Of a DNA stretch of 29,564 bases, positions 23,363 to 29,564 are shown one piece after another. The notes beneath the pieces are model-generated. The model saw only the letters and a list, made by a program, of their open reading frames with translations. It did no database searches and was not told the origin of the DNA. The DNA comes from a virus. The position numbers and the translations under genes were made by a program. The DNA lies in IMG/VR virus record IMGVR_UViG_3300020187_000149, positions 1-29,564 of that record; one strand, 5' to 3'. The stretch's first letter is position 1. Each line of letters begins with the position of its first letter.

Positions 23363-25045
23363 TTATAAGGTGCGAATCCCTCGAGATCGATAAACATCTA
23401 GCTGCAGGCCTCCGTTGACCTTGAGCCTGCCCAGAGCCATCACCAGAGCGATGACGCCGTCGATCTTGTTCTTGTCGCTGTCCTTTTTGATTTTGATATT
23501 GTCGTTCGGGTCTATAAACAGGACGCAATTACTGACCATCCACGATAAAACCGGATCACCACCGTGGATAATATTGCGAGCCTTGACGGCCTTCTCGAGC
23601 TCTTTTGATGGATCTGACATTGACATGATTCCCTGCGCGAACTTCACCATCGGGGCCCCCTTTTCAATTAGGGAAGCTGACAGCTGTGTTGCGCCATAGG
23701 CGTCATATGCAATTTCGCGCACGTTATAAGTTCCCATAGCTTTCATCACATCTTCCTCGATATAGCTGAGATCTGTGATGTTGCCCTCGGTCGTTGTAAT
23801 GTACCCGGCGTCTCTCCATTCTCGATATTTATTGCCGATGAACCCGGTGGCGTTGTCCACAGTGTCCTCCGGGAGATAGTGCTGCAGATATGGGTATAGC
23901 TTGCCGTCCTCGACGAAAATAAGAGCCATCGAGGCAAAGTCAGAAACCGACGCGAGATCCAGACCTATGTAGCAGGGTTTACCCTTAAAGTGACTGATCG
24001 GTGGCCGATCGCCTTTGGACTCGTCCCAGTCGTGAGAGGTAATCCACGCAGCGGAGCTCGACATCCATTGGTTGAGTCGTTTGGTCCGAAAATTGGTTTC
24101 AGCAGTCGGCGACTCTTTGGCTTGCAGCGCCATTCTCTCGAGGTCATCCGGGAACACGCTGATCCCATAGGAGGGATTTGCTTTTTTCCAGACTTCGGGG
24201 TCCGTCCAGTCATCGTCGGCGTCGATGGTCCATATTGCCGCAAAAAATGTGTCGTCGTGAATATCCAGAGTCGGGTCCATAATCTTGATGCAATATTCGC
24301 GAACCTCGTAGCAAATGCCCTCACGATTGGTCCCGGACGTTGAAATTGCGAATGTGATCGGTTGGGCCCTCGCGCCCCCTGCTATGGTTAGGACGTTCCA
24401 GATCTCTGCCGTTTTATGAACGTGTAATTCATCGACCACGGTGAAACTCGGGCTTCGACCTTCCAGAGATCCAGCATCTGACGACAGGGGCTCGAACTTT
24501 GACCCGGAGGCGTCGTGGTGAATTGCGGATCTGTGGACCTTGAGGTGCTGCAGCAATTCAGGTGATTTTTTAACAAAGGCCTGCGCGTCCCCGAACACGA
24601 TCCGACTTTGGTCCCTCGTGGTACTCGCGGCATAAATTTCAGCCGCTGATTCAAAATCAGCGATTAGATGATATAGCGCCAGACCCGAACAGAATGTCGA
24701 TTTTCCAGACTTGCGGGGCACCTCGACATAGGCGGTCCGAAATCTCCGGTATCCGTCAGACGTCCGCATCCAGCCATAGAGCTGGGAAATGATAAACATC
24801 TGCCAGTCGGCGAGCTCGATGGGCTTCCCGGCGAGCGGACCCTTCAGGTGCTTGAGGAATGCGAAAAATTTGATCACCCGGTTCGCAGCTTCTGCGTCGT
24901 AGTGAAATTGGGAGCTTTTGTTTTTGTGTTTGCGCCGATCCTCAAGGGCGCGGGTGCAGGCGTGAACTAGCGGCTGCGCTGCTGGTTGTTCACCAGAGAC
25001 AACACGTTCCGCATAGTTCCAGCCCGTGGAGTCGTGTTGCAGCAT
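23363..25045 (-). CDS. Terminase large subunit, 560 aa
   Basis: ATP-driven DNA packaging motor and nuclease. Walker A PRKSGKST at about residue 112, with the adjacent FCSGLALYHL helix; Walker B with catalytic Glu in FTVVDELHVHK near 203; coupling motif region TFAISTSGTNREG near 230. The RNase H-like nuclease domain starts with CYIGLDLASVSDFASMAL near 360 (first metal-binding Asp) and continues through VREIAYDAYGA, with the third Asp probably in the C-terminal KNKIDGVIALVMAL. This arrangement fits the Terminase_1 (HK97/P27-partner) group. The start at 25045 has AAGGAG 6 nt upstream. The partner small subunit lies at 25789-26259, separated by two short genes. Confidence 0.95.
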   Translation of the reverse strand: MLQHDSTGWNYAERVVSGEQPAAQPLVHACTRALEDRRKHKNKSSQFHYDAEAANRVIKFFAFLKHLKGPLAGKPIELADWQMFIISQLYGWMRTSDGYRRFRTAYVEVPRKSGKSTFCSGLALYHLIADFESAAEIYAASTTRDQSRIVFGDAQAFVKKSPELLQHLKVHRSAIHHDASGSKFEPLSSDAGSLEGRSPSFTVVDELHVHKTAEIWNVLTIAGGARAQPITFAISTSGTNREGICYEVREYCIKIMDPTLDIHDDTFFAAIWTIDADDDWTDPEVWKKANPSYGISVFPDDLERMALQAKESPTAETNFRTKRLNQWMSSSAAWITSHDWDESKGDRPPISHFKGKPCYIGLDLASVSDFASMALIFVEDGKLYPYLQHYLPEDTVDNATGFIGNKYREWRDAGYITTTEGNITDLSYIEEDVMKAMGTYNVREIAYDAYGATQLSASLIEKGAPMVKFAQGIMSMSDPSKELEKAVKARNIIHGGDPVLSWMVSNCVLFIDPNDNIKIKKDSDKNKIDGVIALVMALGRLKVNGGLQLDVYRSRGIRTL

Positions 25046-25069
25046 AGTTGTCTCCTTGTGCTAGGGTTT

Positions 25070-25186
25070 TTATTTGTTCTTTTTTGCTGGCTTTGGGGCG
25101 GGTTTTGGAGCAGGTGCTGGGGCAGGTGCTGGGGCGACATAGCGCCGGGCTGTTTCACACCACTCATAAACGATTGGCTTTTTCAT
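25070..25186 (-). CDS. Small Pro/Ala/Lys-rich protein, 38 aa
   Basis: Reads MKKPIVYEWCETARRYV followed by a PAPAPAPAPKPAPKPAKKNK tail. The start at 25186 has AAGGA 6 nt upstream and lies 25 nt past the moron terminator; the stop is 24 nt before the large terminase start. The PAP/KPAP tail should be an extended, positively charged rod. Such tails anchor small proteins to DNA, membrane or a partner; the true function is unknown. It is in frame, compact and well started, so I regard it as real despite its size. Confidence 0.6.
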   Translation of the reverse strand: MKKPIVYEWCETARRYVAPAPAPAPAPKPAPKPAKKNK

Positions 25187-25211
25187 AGTTGATCCTTTGG
25201 TTTTTAAAACG

Positions 25212-25232
25212 AAAAAACCGCAACATGTGCGG
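25212..25232 (-). terminator. Rho-independent terminator after the moron-like gene
   Basis: Stem CCGCA/UGCGG with a 5-nt loop, followed on the minus strand by UUUUUUC. It lies about 30 nt past the stop of the 142-aa gene, next to an unusual G9 run (25239-25247). Together with the promoter at 25731-25759 it brackets that gene as an independent unit. Confidence 0.85.
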
Positions 25233-25262
25233 CTCTTTGGGGGGGGGTTAAGGCGTTAGGCC

Positions 25263-25691
25263 CTACAGTGTGGTCACTATCTGCCCTATGTCAGCAAAAT
25301 GCTTTCGGTTCTGCTGGCAGCGGTCCCAGTCTCTAGGAATGATAGTTATCTCGTTTTTGAAAATTTCCTCAAAACCTTCGATGTGCTTCATGATGACTAC
25401 AGCACTGAAAGGGCCAGCACTGATTGAAGTATGCAGCTCTAGTTTGTGGAATAGTTCCTCACCCGCACCGTAGCGACCGTCTTTTGTCACATTCTTGTAG
25501 ATGTAGTAGATAGAACCCGTGACCTTACAAACAAAGAACCCACGATCATTGTTAAGAGCTTCGCGGGTGAATCTCTTAGGCTCGTAGCAGTTCTCATAGT
25601 CTTTGTAGAATTCCACACCAGAGATCTCTGCTGATTTTGCTAATGCTTCGTCGAATGTAGCGCTTGGGATATAGTTGATGACTGTTTTCAT
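25263..25691 (-). CDS. Moron-like hypothetical protein between terminase genes, 142 aa
   Basis: Not recognised. A soluble mixed alpha/beta protein: MKTVINYIPSATFDEALAKS, a Tyr-rich FYKDYENCYEPKRFTREAL, FFVCKVTGSIYYIYKNV, and a C-terminal IIPRDWDRCQQNRKHF. No signal peptide or membrane segment. The start at 25691 has GGAG about 7 nt upstream; the longer frame from 25730 would begin upstream of the predicted transcription start. The gene has its own consensus promoter and its own terminator and splits terS from terL, the classic moron arrangement. Morons are often expressed in the lysogen or early and alter host or competitor phage; that role is inference here. Its codons look AT-richer than those of neighbours. 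Confidence 0.75.
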   Translation of the reverse strand: MKTVINYIPSATFDEALAKSAEISGVEFYKDYENCYEPKRFTREALNNDRGFFVCKVTGSIYYIYKNVTKDGRYGAGEELFHKLELHTSISAGPFSAVVIMKHIEGFEEIFKNEITIIPRDWDRCQQNRKHFADIGQIVTTL

Positions 25692-25711
25692 GTTGTTGCT
25701 CCGGGTTAGTA

Positions 25712-25787
25712 AGTTACTGAATATGCGCACATATTAGTAGAGCTTACAGGACCTGTCAACAACTTTATAACGATGAGTTACTGTATA
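25712..25787. repeat. 12-bp direct repeats flanking the moron promoter (candidate operators)
   Basis: AGTTACTGAATA at 25712-25723 and AGTTACTGTATA at 25776-25787 differ at one base and are 64 bp apart, about six helical turns. One overlaps the predicted transcription start, the other lies just upstream of the -35. A related AGTTACTTATA occurs at 374-384 in the control region of the XRE gene. Confidence 0.45.
25731..25759 (-). promoter_or_regulatory. Consensus sigma70 promoter for the moron-like gene
   Basis: Minus strand: TTGACA (25759-25754), a 17-nt spacer, then TAATAT (25736-25731). This is a perfect -35 and a 5/6 -10 at ideal spacing, the best promoter in the window. Predicted start near 25724, giving a leader of about 33 nt to the ATG at 25691. 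Confidence 0.88.
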
Positions 25788-25788
25788 A

Positions 25789-26259
25789 TTATCCGGCTAA
25801 AAATGAATCAAAGGAATCGATCTCGATCGGTTTTGATGCGTCCACTTTCGTCCGTGCGGATGCGGTGAGACCATATTCGCCCATCATCTTCACAATGTTG
25901 GAATAGCTGATGTTCATCTGGGCAATTGCCGGGTGAGGTCTGTTTTTTACCTGACCCTGTGATCCTTCACTTTGTACCATTAGGCCTTCGCTATTCACGA
26001 CAGCACGCAGCCGGAGATACATCGACAGCTGGTCCGACAGCAATGCGAAGCCGATGGCATCAACCTCGGTCCCTACACCCATGCTGTAGCAGTGGGTCGC
26101 GACTTGGTCATATAGCGCAGACGCGATTGGATCATGGTCAGTCCATGCAGGTTTGGTCGGTATTCCTGCCGGAACGGTCACGGTGTCCTGCGCCCGGTCC
26201 TTTCGGAATGTTCCCTCGAGTTTTTTGAGTGCCTCGGGCTTTCGTTTACGTCCTGCCAT
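25789..26259 (-). CDS. Terminase small subunit, P27 family, 156 aa
   Basis: DNA-recognition subunit of the packaging enzyme. P27/Terminase_4 features: a basic start MAGRKRKPEALKKLEGTFR ('...GRkpkP..lK.l.Gt.r'), VPAGIPTKPAWTDHDPIA, a central helical region LLSDQLSMYLRLRAVVN, and NRPHPAIAQMNISYSNIVKM before EYGLTASAR. Start at 26259 with AGGAG 7 nt upstream; an upstream ATG at 26322 is in frame but lacks an SD. It follows the 470-bp non-coding gap, its likely binding region, and is followed by the moron-like gene rather than directly by terL. Confidence 0.9.
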   Translation of the reverse strand: MAGRKRKPEALKKLEGTFRKDRAQDTVTVPAGIPTKPAWTDHDPIASALYDQVATHCYSMGVGTEVDAIGFALLSDQLSMYLRLRAVVNSEGLMVQSEGSQGQVKNRPHPAIAQMNISYSNIVKMMGEYGLTASARTKVDASKPIEIDSFDSFLAG

Positions 26260-26729
26260 TGTATGCTCCTCAGCTGTGGCTAAATTAGGGCGGTTTTGGC
26301 CGGGGAGACGGTCCGGGACCATGTGAGGAGGTCATGGCTGTGCGAGATCCGCAAACTCGCGATTGTTGCAAACTCTGTGGAGCGCGATGCGCTGAGCTCC
26401 TTGGCTCTCAGGTCAAAGGGGTGTCTCTGGCCGCCTTTTGGCTGATGTTTGGAGTTTTCACAGATTTGCCCTCTGTCGGGTAAGTCCTGACGGACTCGGG
26501 GAAAAGTTGGAATATTTCATGATTTATCATGATTTGTGGGCTGATCAAAAAATGATCGCATACTGACATTAAAAGAGATCGAGCTGGGGTGCGCTGTCCA
26601 GACGCGGTGCCGCAGGTATTGGAAGGCCCCCCTCCCCTCCAGAGGCCCCTGAGAGGCTCTCCAGTGGACGCCAGATTATGTGCTAGATTATCGGCGTAGT
26701 CGTTGGAGAGCCTCTCAGATCGCGTTGTA
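26260..26729. other. 470-bp non-coding region, candidate cos / terminase recognition site
   Basis: I see no supportable gene here. Elements: palindrome GGTCCGGGACC (26310-26320); direct repeats GCAAACTC (26351-26358 and 26368-26375); AGCGCGATGCGCT (26381-26393), a two-fold symmetric sequence of the kind found at cos cut sites; tandem TCATGATTT (26518-26526 and 26528-26536); and a perfect 15-bp inverted repeat (26649-26663 with 26704-26718). Position between HNH nuclease and small terminase is where cos lies in HK97-type phages. The cut itself cannot be located by eye. Confidence 0.5.
26649..26718. repeat. Perfect 15-bp inverted repeat, 40-nt loop
   Basis: CTGAGAGGCTCTCCA at 26649-26663 and TGGAGAGCCTCTCAG at 26704-26718 are exact reverse complements. 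Each arm also contains the near-palindrome GAGAGGCTCTC. The loop carries AGATTAT twice (26673-26679 and 26685-26691). No U-tract flanks it on the HNH side, so it is not a standard terminator; a protein-binding site is an alternative. Confidence 0.85.
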
Positions 26730-27095
26730 TTAGCTCCTGCGCAGCCTGTCCCGCTTGGTCTTGGCGTTGTGGCATGGGTGACATAGTGCCTGTAGATTCT
26801 TGGCGTCATGCCTAAGCTCCCACTGCACACGCACCGGGATGATGTGATCCACCATGTCAGCAGGGGTGGCCCTGCCTGCAGCCATACAATGCACACACAC
26901 AGGGTGCCTCCTGCGGTAGGCCTTACTGATTGAGCGCCACACCTTGCCTTGATAGAACTTATTAAGCTGCACACGCTCATCTGTGACGGTGTAGGTAGAG
27001 ACGGCCTCCTGTGTGCAGGGTGGGCATCTGGTGCCCTTGATAGCCATACCTGCACACATAGGGGTGCTACATGCAGCAGGGGCTGCTCTAGGCAC
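26730..27095 (-). CDS. HNH endonuclease, about 121 aa
   Basis: HK97 gp74-like HNH nuclease next to the terminase genes; such proteins nick or cut DNA and in several phages are required with terminase for cos cleavage. N-terminal zinc-knuckle-like CSTPMCAG ... GTRCPPC, then FYQGKVWRSISKAYRRRHPVC and the HNH core: VDHIIPVRV (first His, metal), NLQALCHPCHNAKT (Asn and final His). Start is uncertain: I use the GTG at 27095, giving a conventional M-P-R-A start and an 8-nt overlap with the kinase gene; an ATG at 27131 is in frame, and neither has a strong SD. The 470-bp non-coding region follows its stop. Confidence 0.88.
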   Translation of the reverse strand: MPRAAPAACSTPMCAGMAIKGTRCPPCTQEAVSTYTVTDERVQLNKFYQGKVWRSISKAYRRRHPVCVHCMAAGRATPADMVDHIIPVRVQWELRHDAKNLQALCHPCHNAKTKRDRLRRS

Positions 27096-27726
27096 TGCGG
27101 GCCACACGGTCCCACTCTGCAGCGGTGGCATCGTTGAGAGATCGGCACACTGTGTCAGGCTGCAGGATCTTCACCACCTCTAGGGCCTCATTGCATAGGT
27201 GGTCTAGGCTCCCGTTATTGTCTATCGTGTAGCAGGTGGGTGCTGAGAGGCCGCCCTCAGAGGCGTGCTCTGAGATGGGCGCTGCAGCACTTCTATTGAT
27301 TCCGATAACCTTACCGCCGTTATTTAAAACGAACTTGTGCTCATTGTCATATCTGAGGTCAGTGATGAAAACGAAATCGACGTTGAACATTTTGAACTGG
27401 TTCAGCTTGTGGGTGGCCAGTTTTATCCATATCTCTGGATCGATCAGCTGCCTGCCCCACTCATCACCGAGCAGCTGCATCATTTGCCGTGGGCTGGCCA
27501 TCAGATCATGAGAATCGATCAAATTTGTTTCTTTAAAGTCTCTTTGTTCAAAATCAGAAACATCGCAGTCCAATATCATTGAAACGGCGGCTTTGATCGG
27601 ATCTGCGAATGACAATGTCCGAATAATCACTCTGGGATTGCGGTGTATGATTTGCTGCATCATTTTTGCAGCCGTAATGTCTTTTCCGGAACCTGCGGGT
27701 CCAGTTAATGCGATTAGTTGTGTCAA
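27088..27726 (-). CDS. Deoxynucleoside monophosphate kinase, TTG start, 212 aa
   Basis: T4 gp1-type dNMP kinase that phosphorylates dNMPs for phage DNA synthesis. P-loop LTGPAGSGKD at the N-terminus, FADPIKAAV, the MQLLGDEWGRQ helix, FVFITDLRYDNEHKFV (the conserved 'i.D.R..nE' segment) and ISEHASEGGL near the sugar/base site. I place the start at the TTG at 27726: GAGGAG lies 7 nt upstream. The ATG at 27813 that would give a longer protein lies upstream of an intrinsic terminator (27751-27783), so the extra 29 residues are very unlikely to be translated. The next in-frame gene, HNH, overlaps its end. Confidence 0.88.
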   Translation of the reverse strand: MTQLIALTGPAGSGKDITAAKMMQQIIHRNPRVIIRTLSFADPIKAAVSMILDCDVSDFEQRDFKETNLIDSHDLMASPRQMMQLLGDEWGRQLIDPEIWIKLATHKLNQFKMFNVDFVFITDLRYDNEHKFVLNNGGKVIGINRSAAAPISEHASEGGLSAPTCYTIDNNGSLDHLCNEALEVVKILQPDTVCRSLNDATAAEWDRVARSA

Positions 27727-27750
27727 TGTAATCTCCTCAGATTCTGACTG

Positions 27751-27783
27751 AAAAAAAAGCCCGAGGCTTTGAGGTCTCGGGCT
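27751..27783 (-). terminator. Rho-independent terminator upstream of the dNMP kinase gene
   Basis: Stem AGCCCGAG/CUCGGGCU (8 bp), 10-nt loop, followed on the minus strand by eight U residues. It lies between the exonuclease gene and the kinase gene, 25 nt before the TTG start, in the same direction as both. Confidence 0.92.
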
Positions 27784-27802
27784 GCTTTTGATGTAAATGC
27801 GG

Positions 27803-27907
27803 TCAGACTCCATGAAAGTCTGGCCTATTCGGCGAAGGTTGGGTGTAGCGGCGTTCTCTGTGGAATACAGGCTCCGAATTAGGTTCCGTGGCAGTCACTT
27901 GGGACAT
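27803..27907 (-). CDS. Possible 34-aa peptide before the terminator
   Basis: An open frame MSQVTATEPNSEPVFHRERR... ending FHGV lies between the exonuclease stop and the terminator. The product is hydrophilic and unrecognised. There is no good SD before the ATG at 27907, so a non-coding leader or small RNA ending at the terminator is equally possible. Confidence 0.25.
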   Translation of the reverse strand: MSQVTATEPNSEPVFHRERRYTQPSPNRPDFHGV

Positions 27908-27968
27908 CGACGTGGTTGCAACATGTAAAATCGATTCCCCCTTCTATAGGGAGGGTTTGTGTGACCGA

Positions 27969-28751
27969 TCAGACCTCTGGGAGGTCCAACCATTGCTCCT
28001 CGTCCGGGTTGAATAGCCGGATGCGCCTGTTCACACTGTCGTAGTCGCCCTCGCGAAGGATACGAGCCATCTGAGCCTGCTCGAGGTAGTTGGTTTGTCC
28101 TTTTGCTTTGTAGGCTGCCACAACAGCTTCCCACGCCTCGGGAAACCAGAAATCCTCCCCGACCCAGAATTCCCTGAGTATGGCGTGCGCACCTTTAGGA
28201 CCCGTGCCCATCAGCCCTTTGTAGCCATCCGTGCTGTCACCCATGAGCACCTGCGACAGCCAGAAATGATTGGCTTCGGACTCTGTGGTGTACTCAGGCC
28301 ACGCCATGACATGTGGCCGCAAGTATTGAGCATCCGGGAGCGTGAACATGTCTTTGTCGATTGACACAATCACACTGTCCGGGATCTTCCGATGGAGCAT
28401 GTGGAACAGATCGTCGCCCTCGAGCCAGTCGATAGAGATGTGGTCATAACGTGCCTCGAGTGCTGTGCGCAGCTCCCCATAGCAAATAGGCTTCGGCTTT
28501 GCTTTGCGATTCATCTTGTAGGCAGGCATGACCAGCTTGCGCCAGTTGGTTGATGTTTTTGGTGAGTAGACGAGGATGACCGAGTTGCAGCCAGCCTGTC
28601 GCATCTCCTTCTCAATCTGTTCCTCAGCCTCGGCGATTGCCGAACTGATATCAGTCCAGATCTCACCACCAAAATCCCGCTGTGCTGATGAGCTCGCAAC
28701 GTAGTTGATGACGTCTGCGTCGAGCAGCGCCACCTTGTTAATTGGTTCCAT
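27969..28751 (-). CDS. 5'-3' exonuclease, T7 gp6 / FEN-like, 260 aa
   Basis: Structure-specific 5' nuclease that removes RNA primers and helps degrade host DNA in T7-like systems. FEN signatures: LLDADVINYVASS (first metal Asp), VMPAYKMNRKAKPK (substrate-entry basic helix), WLEGDDLFHML and VSIDKDMFTLP (metal ligands), and GDSTDGYKGLMGTGPKGA, the helix-hairpin-helix-like 'GDs.DnykG.pGiGpK.A'. The start at 28751 has AGGAG 6 nt upstream. It directly follows the DNA polymerase stop (9 nt), as a replication pair. Confidence 0.93.
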   Translation of the reverse strand: MEPINKVALLDADVINYVASSSAQRDFGGEIWTDISSAIAEAEEQIEKEMRQAGCNSVILVYSPKTSTNWRKLVMPAYKMNRKAKPKPICYGELRTALEARYDHISIDWLEGDDLFHMLHRKIPDSVIVSIDKDMFTLPDAQYLRPHVMAWPEYTTESEANHFWLSQVLMGDSTDGYKGLMGTGPKGAHAILREFWVGEDFWFPEAWEAVVAAYKAKGQTNYLEQAQMARILREGDYDSVNRRIRLFNPDEEQWLDLPEV

Positions 28752-28760
28752 TTTCGTCTC

Positions 28761-29564
28761 CTAGTGAGTATCAGCCCATGAGCTGCCGACCATATGTTCC
28801 CCGGCGAGTGGGCACCTGAGATTCAGAGTGACCCCAGCCATTTCGATTGCTTTTGAGAATGAGCTGCCGAGTGTGTCGGCAATGTCCGGTTGTGCAGTCA
28901 TCTGGACCTCATCGTGGACGTTGGCCACATAGTTCCAGCCGACAGGCATGTGGTCAGCATCAACCAGACCGAGAGCAGGCAGGACGTTGAAATGGAACTC
29001 CACGAGCGCCTGTTTCATGACGACGGCACCAGCACCCTGCAGCAGCGTGTTGAGAGCTGAGTGCTGCCCTTTGGTTGCTATCTTGCGACCGTCCAGACCC
29101 TTGAGCCACTTCTGCCGTTTGTCCCGTTCCTGACTGACAGCGATGATGTTCTCGAGCCCAGTGATACCCTTGAGCAGTTTGTCCCGGACGACCTTCCCGT
29201 TCTTGTGGTTGATTGCCTTGGGGGACTGTCCTGCCTTCTTGGCATCGTCCGACAATATCTCGGCGAGCTTCAGATTCCCGGCACCATACAAATATGCGTA
29301 GATCAGAGATTTCGCGCTGTTTCTGTCATAGAGCCCGGCGAGTCTCTGGGTCCTTGAGTGGGCGTCGGTGCCCTCCGAGTTGTTCCCGTGGATGACCGCC
29401 TCGGCATAGCTGCCACCGTCCCAGATTGCAAGGAAGGACGCCAGCATCCGCAGCTCGAGCCCGGAGGCATCGCAGCCGACCAGCTTGTGACCGTGGTCAG
29501 GAACCCAGACCTGTCGCATCCGAATGTCCTTCTTCTCGACCTGAGCCATGTTCGGATAAAAATG
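28761..29564 (-). CDS. DNA polymerase I-type (family A, T7-like), C-terminal part, cut by window edge
   Basis: Palm and fingers of a phage replicative polymerase. Motif A CDASGLELRMLASF (metal Asp), motif B RNSAKSLIYAYLYGAG (Lys and Tyr of the O helix) and motif C ANVHDEVQ (second metal Asp) are all present, as is KGLDGRKIATKGQHSALNTL of T7 type. The O-helix residue four after the Lys is Tyr, as in T7 polymerase. The frame does not start at the ATG at 29549: it stays open to the window edge, reading HFYPN before MAQV, which matches the conserved 'f.PN.aQ' of the family. The exonuclease and N-terminal polymerase parts must therefore lie outside the window. Confidence 0.95.
   Translation of the reverse strand, partial: HFYPNMAQVEKKDIRMRQVWVPDHGHKLVGCDASGLELRMLASFLAIWDGGSYAEAVIHGNNSEGTDAHSRTQRLAGLYDRNSAKSLIYAYLYGAGNLKLAEILSDDAKKAGQSPKAINHKNGKVVRDKLLKGITGLENIIAVSQERDKRQKWLKGLDGRKIATKGQHSALNTLLQGAGAVVMKQALVEFHFNVLPALGLVDADHMPVGWNYVANVHDEVQMTAQPDIADTLGSSFSKAIEMAGVTLNLRCPLAGEHMVGSSWADTH

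Noticed and set aside
26408-27148. 246-aa minus-strand frame across the HNH gene and the non-coding gap
   Set aside because: It runs out of phase through the clear HNH motifs and has a random-looking composition; the HNH frame explains 26730-27095.
27727-27813. N-terminal extension of the dNMP kinase to an ATG at 27813
   Set aside because: It would cross the intrinsic terminator at 27751-27783; the TTG with GAGGAG directly before the P-loop is better.
27801-27825. 9-bp hairpin with a 7-nt loop, examined as a tRNA anticodon arm
   Set aside because: No TpsiC arm, acceptor stem or correct anticodon-loop U could be found around it.
27936-27957. CTATAGGGAG on the plus strand, similar to the initiation end of a T7 late promoter
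   Set aside because: The upstream half of the T7 consensus is missing, it points against all genes, and no single-subunit RNA polymerase is visible.
27895-28134. 79-aa minus-strand frame
   Set aside because: It is a shadow of the exonuclease gene in another phase and lacks an SD.

Overview
The window is a nearly continuous stretch of a tailed-phage genome, most likely a siphovirus of a marine-type gammaproteobacterial host (the host is an inference from the style of fibre modules and Shine-Dalgarno sites, not proven). Every recognisable gene but one is on the minus strand, so the genome reads from right to left. Virion genes are of HK97/lambda type: P27-like small terminase, large terminase, HK97 portal, prohead protease, HK97-fold capsid, phiE125 gp8-like connector, head closure protein, tail terminator, tail tube, frameshifted tail chaperones, tape measure and J-like tip protein. 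The replication genes at the right edge are T7-like (family A DNA polymerase, gp6-like exonuclease), so the phage is a mosaic. No integrase, tRNA, IS element or CRISPR array is visible.

Layout in transcription order. 29564-27088: DNA polymerase (cut by the window edge), 5'-3' exonuclease, a non-coding gap ending in an intrinsic terminator, and a dNMP kinase with a TTG start. 27095-25045: HNH endonuclease, a 470-bp non-coding repeat-rich gap (candidate cos/terminase-binding region), small terminase, a moron-like gene with its own sigma70 promoter and terminator, a 38-aa Pro/Ala/Lys-rich gene and large terminase. 23344-19803: portal, a P-loop kinase fused to the prohead protease, and major capsid protein.

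19695-12849 is a large accessory block between capsid and connector, where phages of this type usually have nothing. It holds two fibre-module proteins, a collagen-like protein, an 888-aa Thr-rich protein built from 10-, 16- and 20-residue repeats, a small coiled-coil protein, two proteins with sugar-transferase-like features and a possible GNAT-like acyltransferase. A self-contained virion-surface decoration system is the most interesting hypothesis in the window.

12825-1868 is the connector and tail module, with a clear programmed -1 frameshift (A AAA AAC) joining the two chaperone frames and a four-fold repeated stalk in the J-like protein. 1866-823 is the lysis cassette (T4-type lysozyme, GTA-type holin, small tail-anchored protein), closed by an intrinsic terminator. 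At the left end an XRE regulator on the plus strand diverges from two small minus-strand genes across a 168-bp control region.
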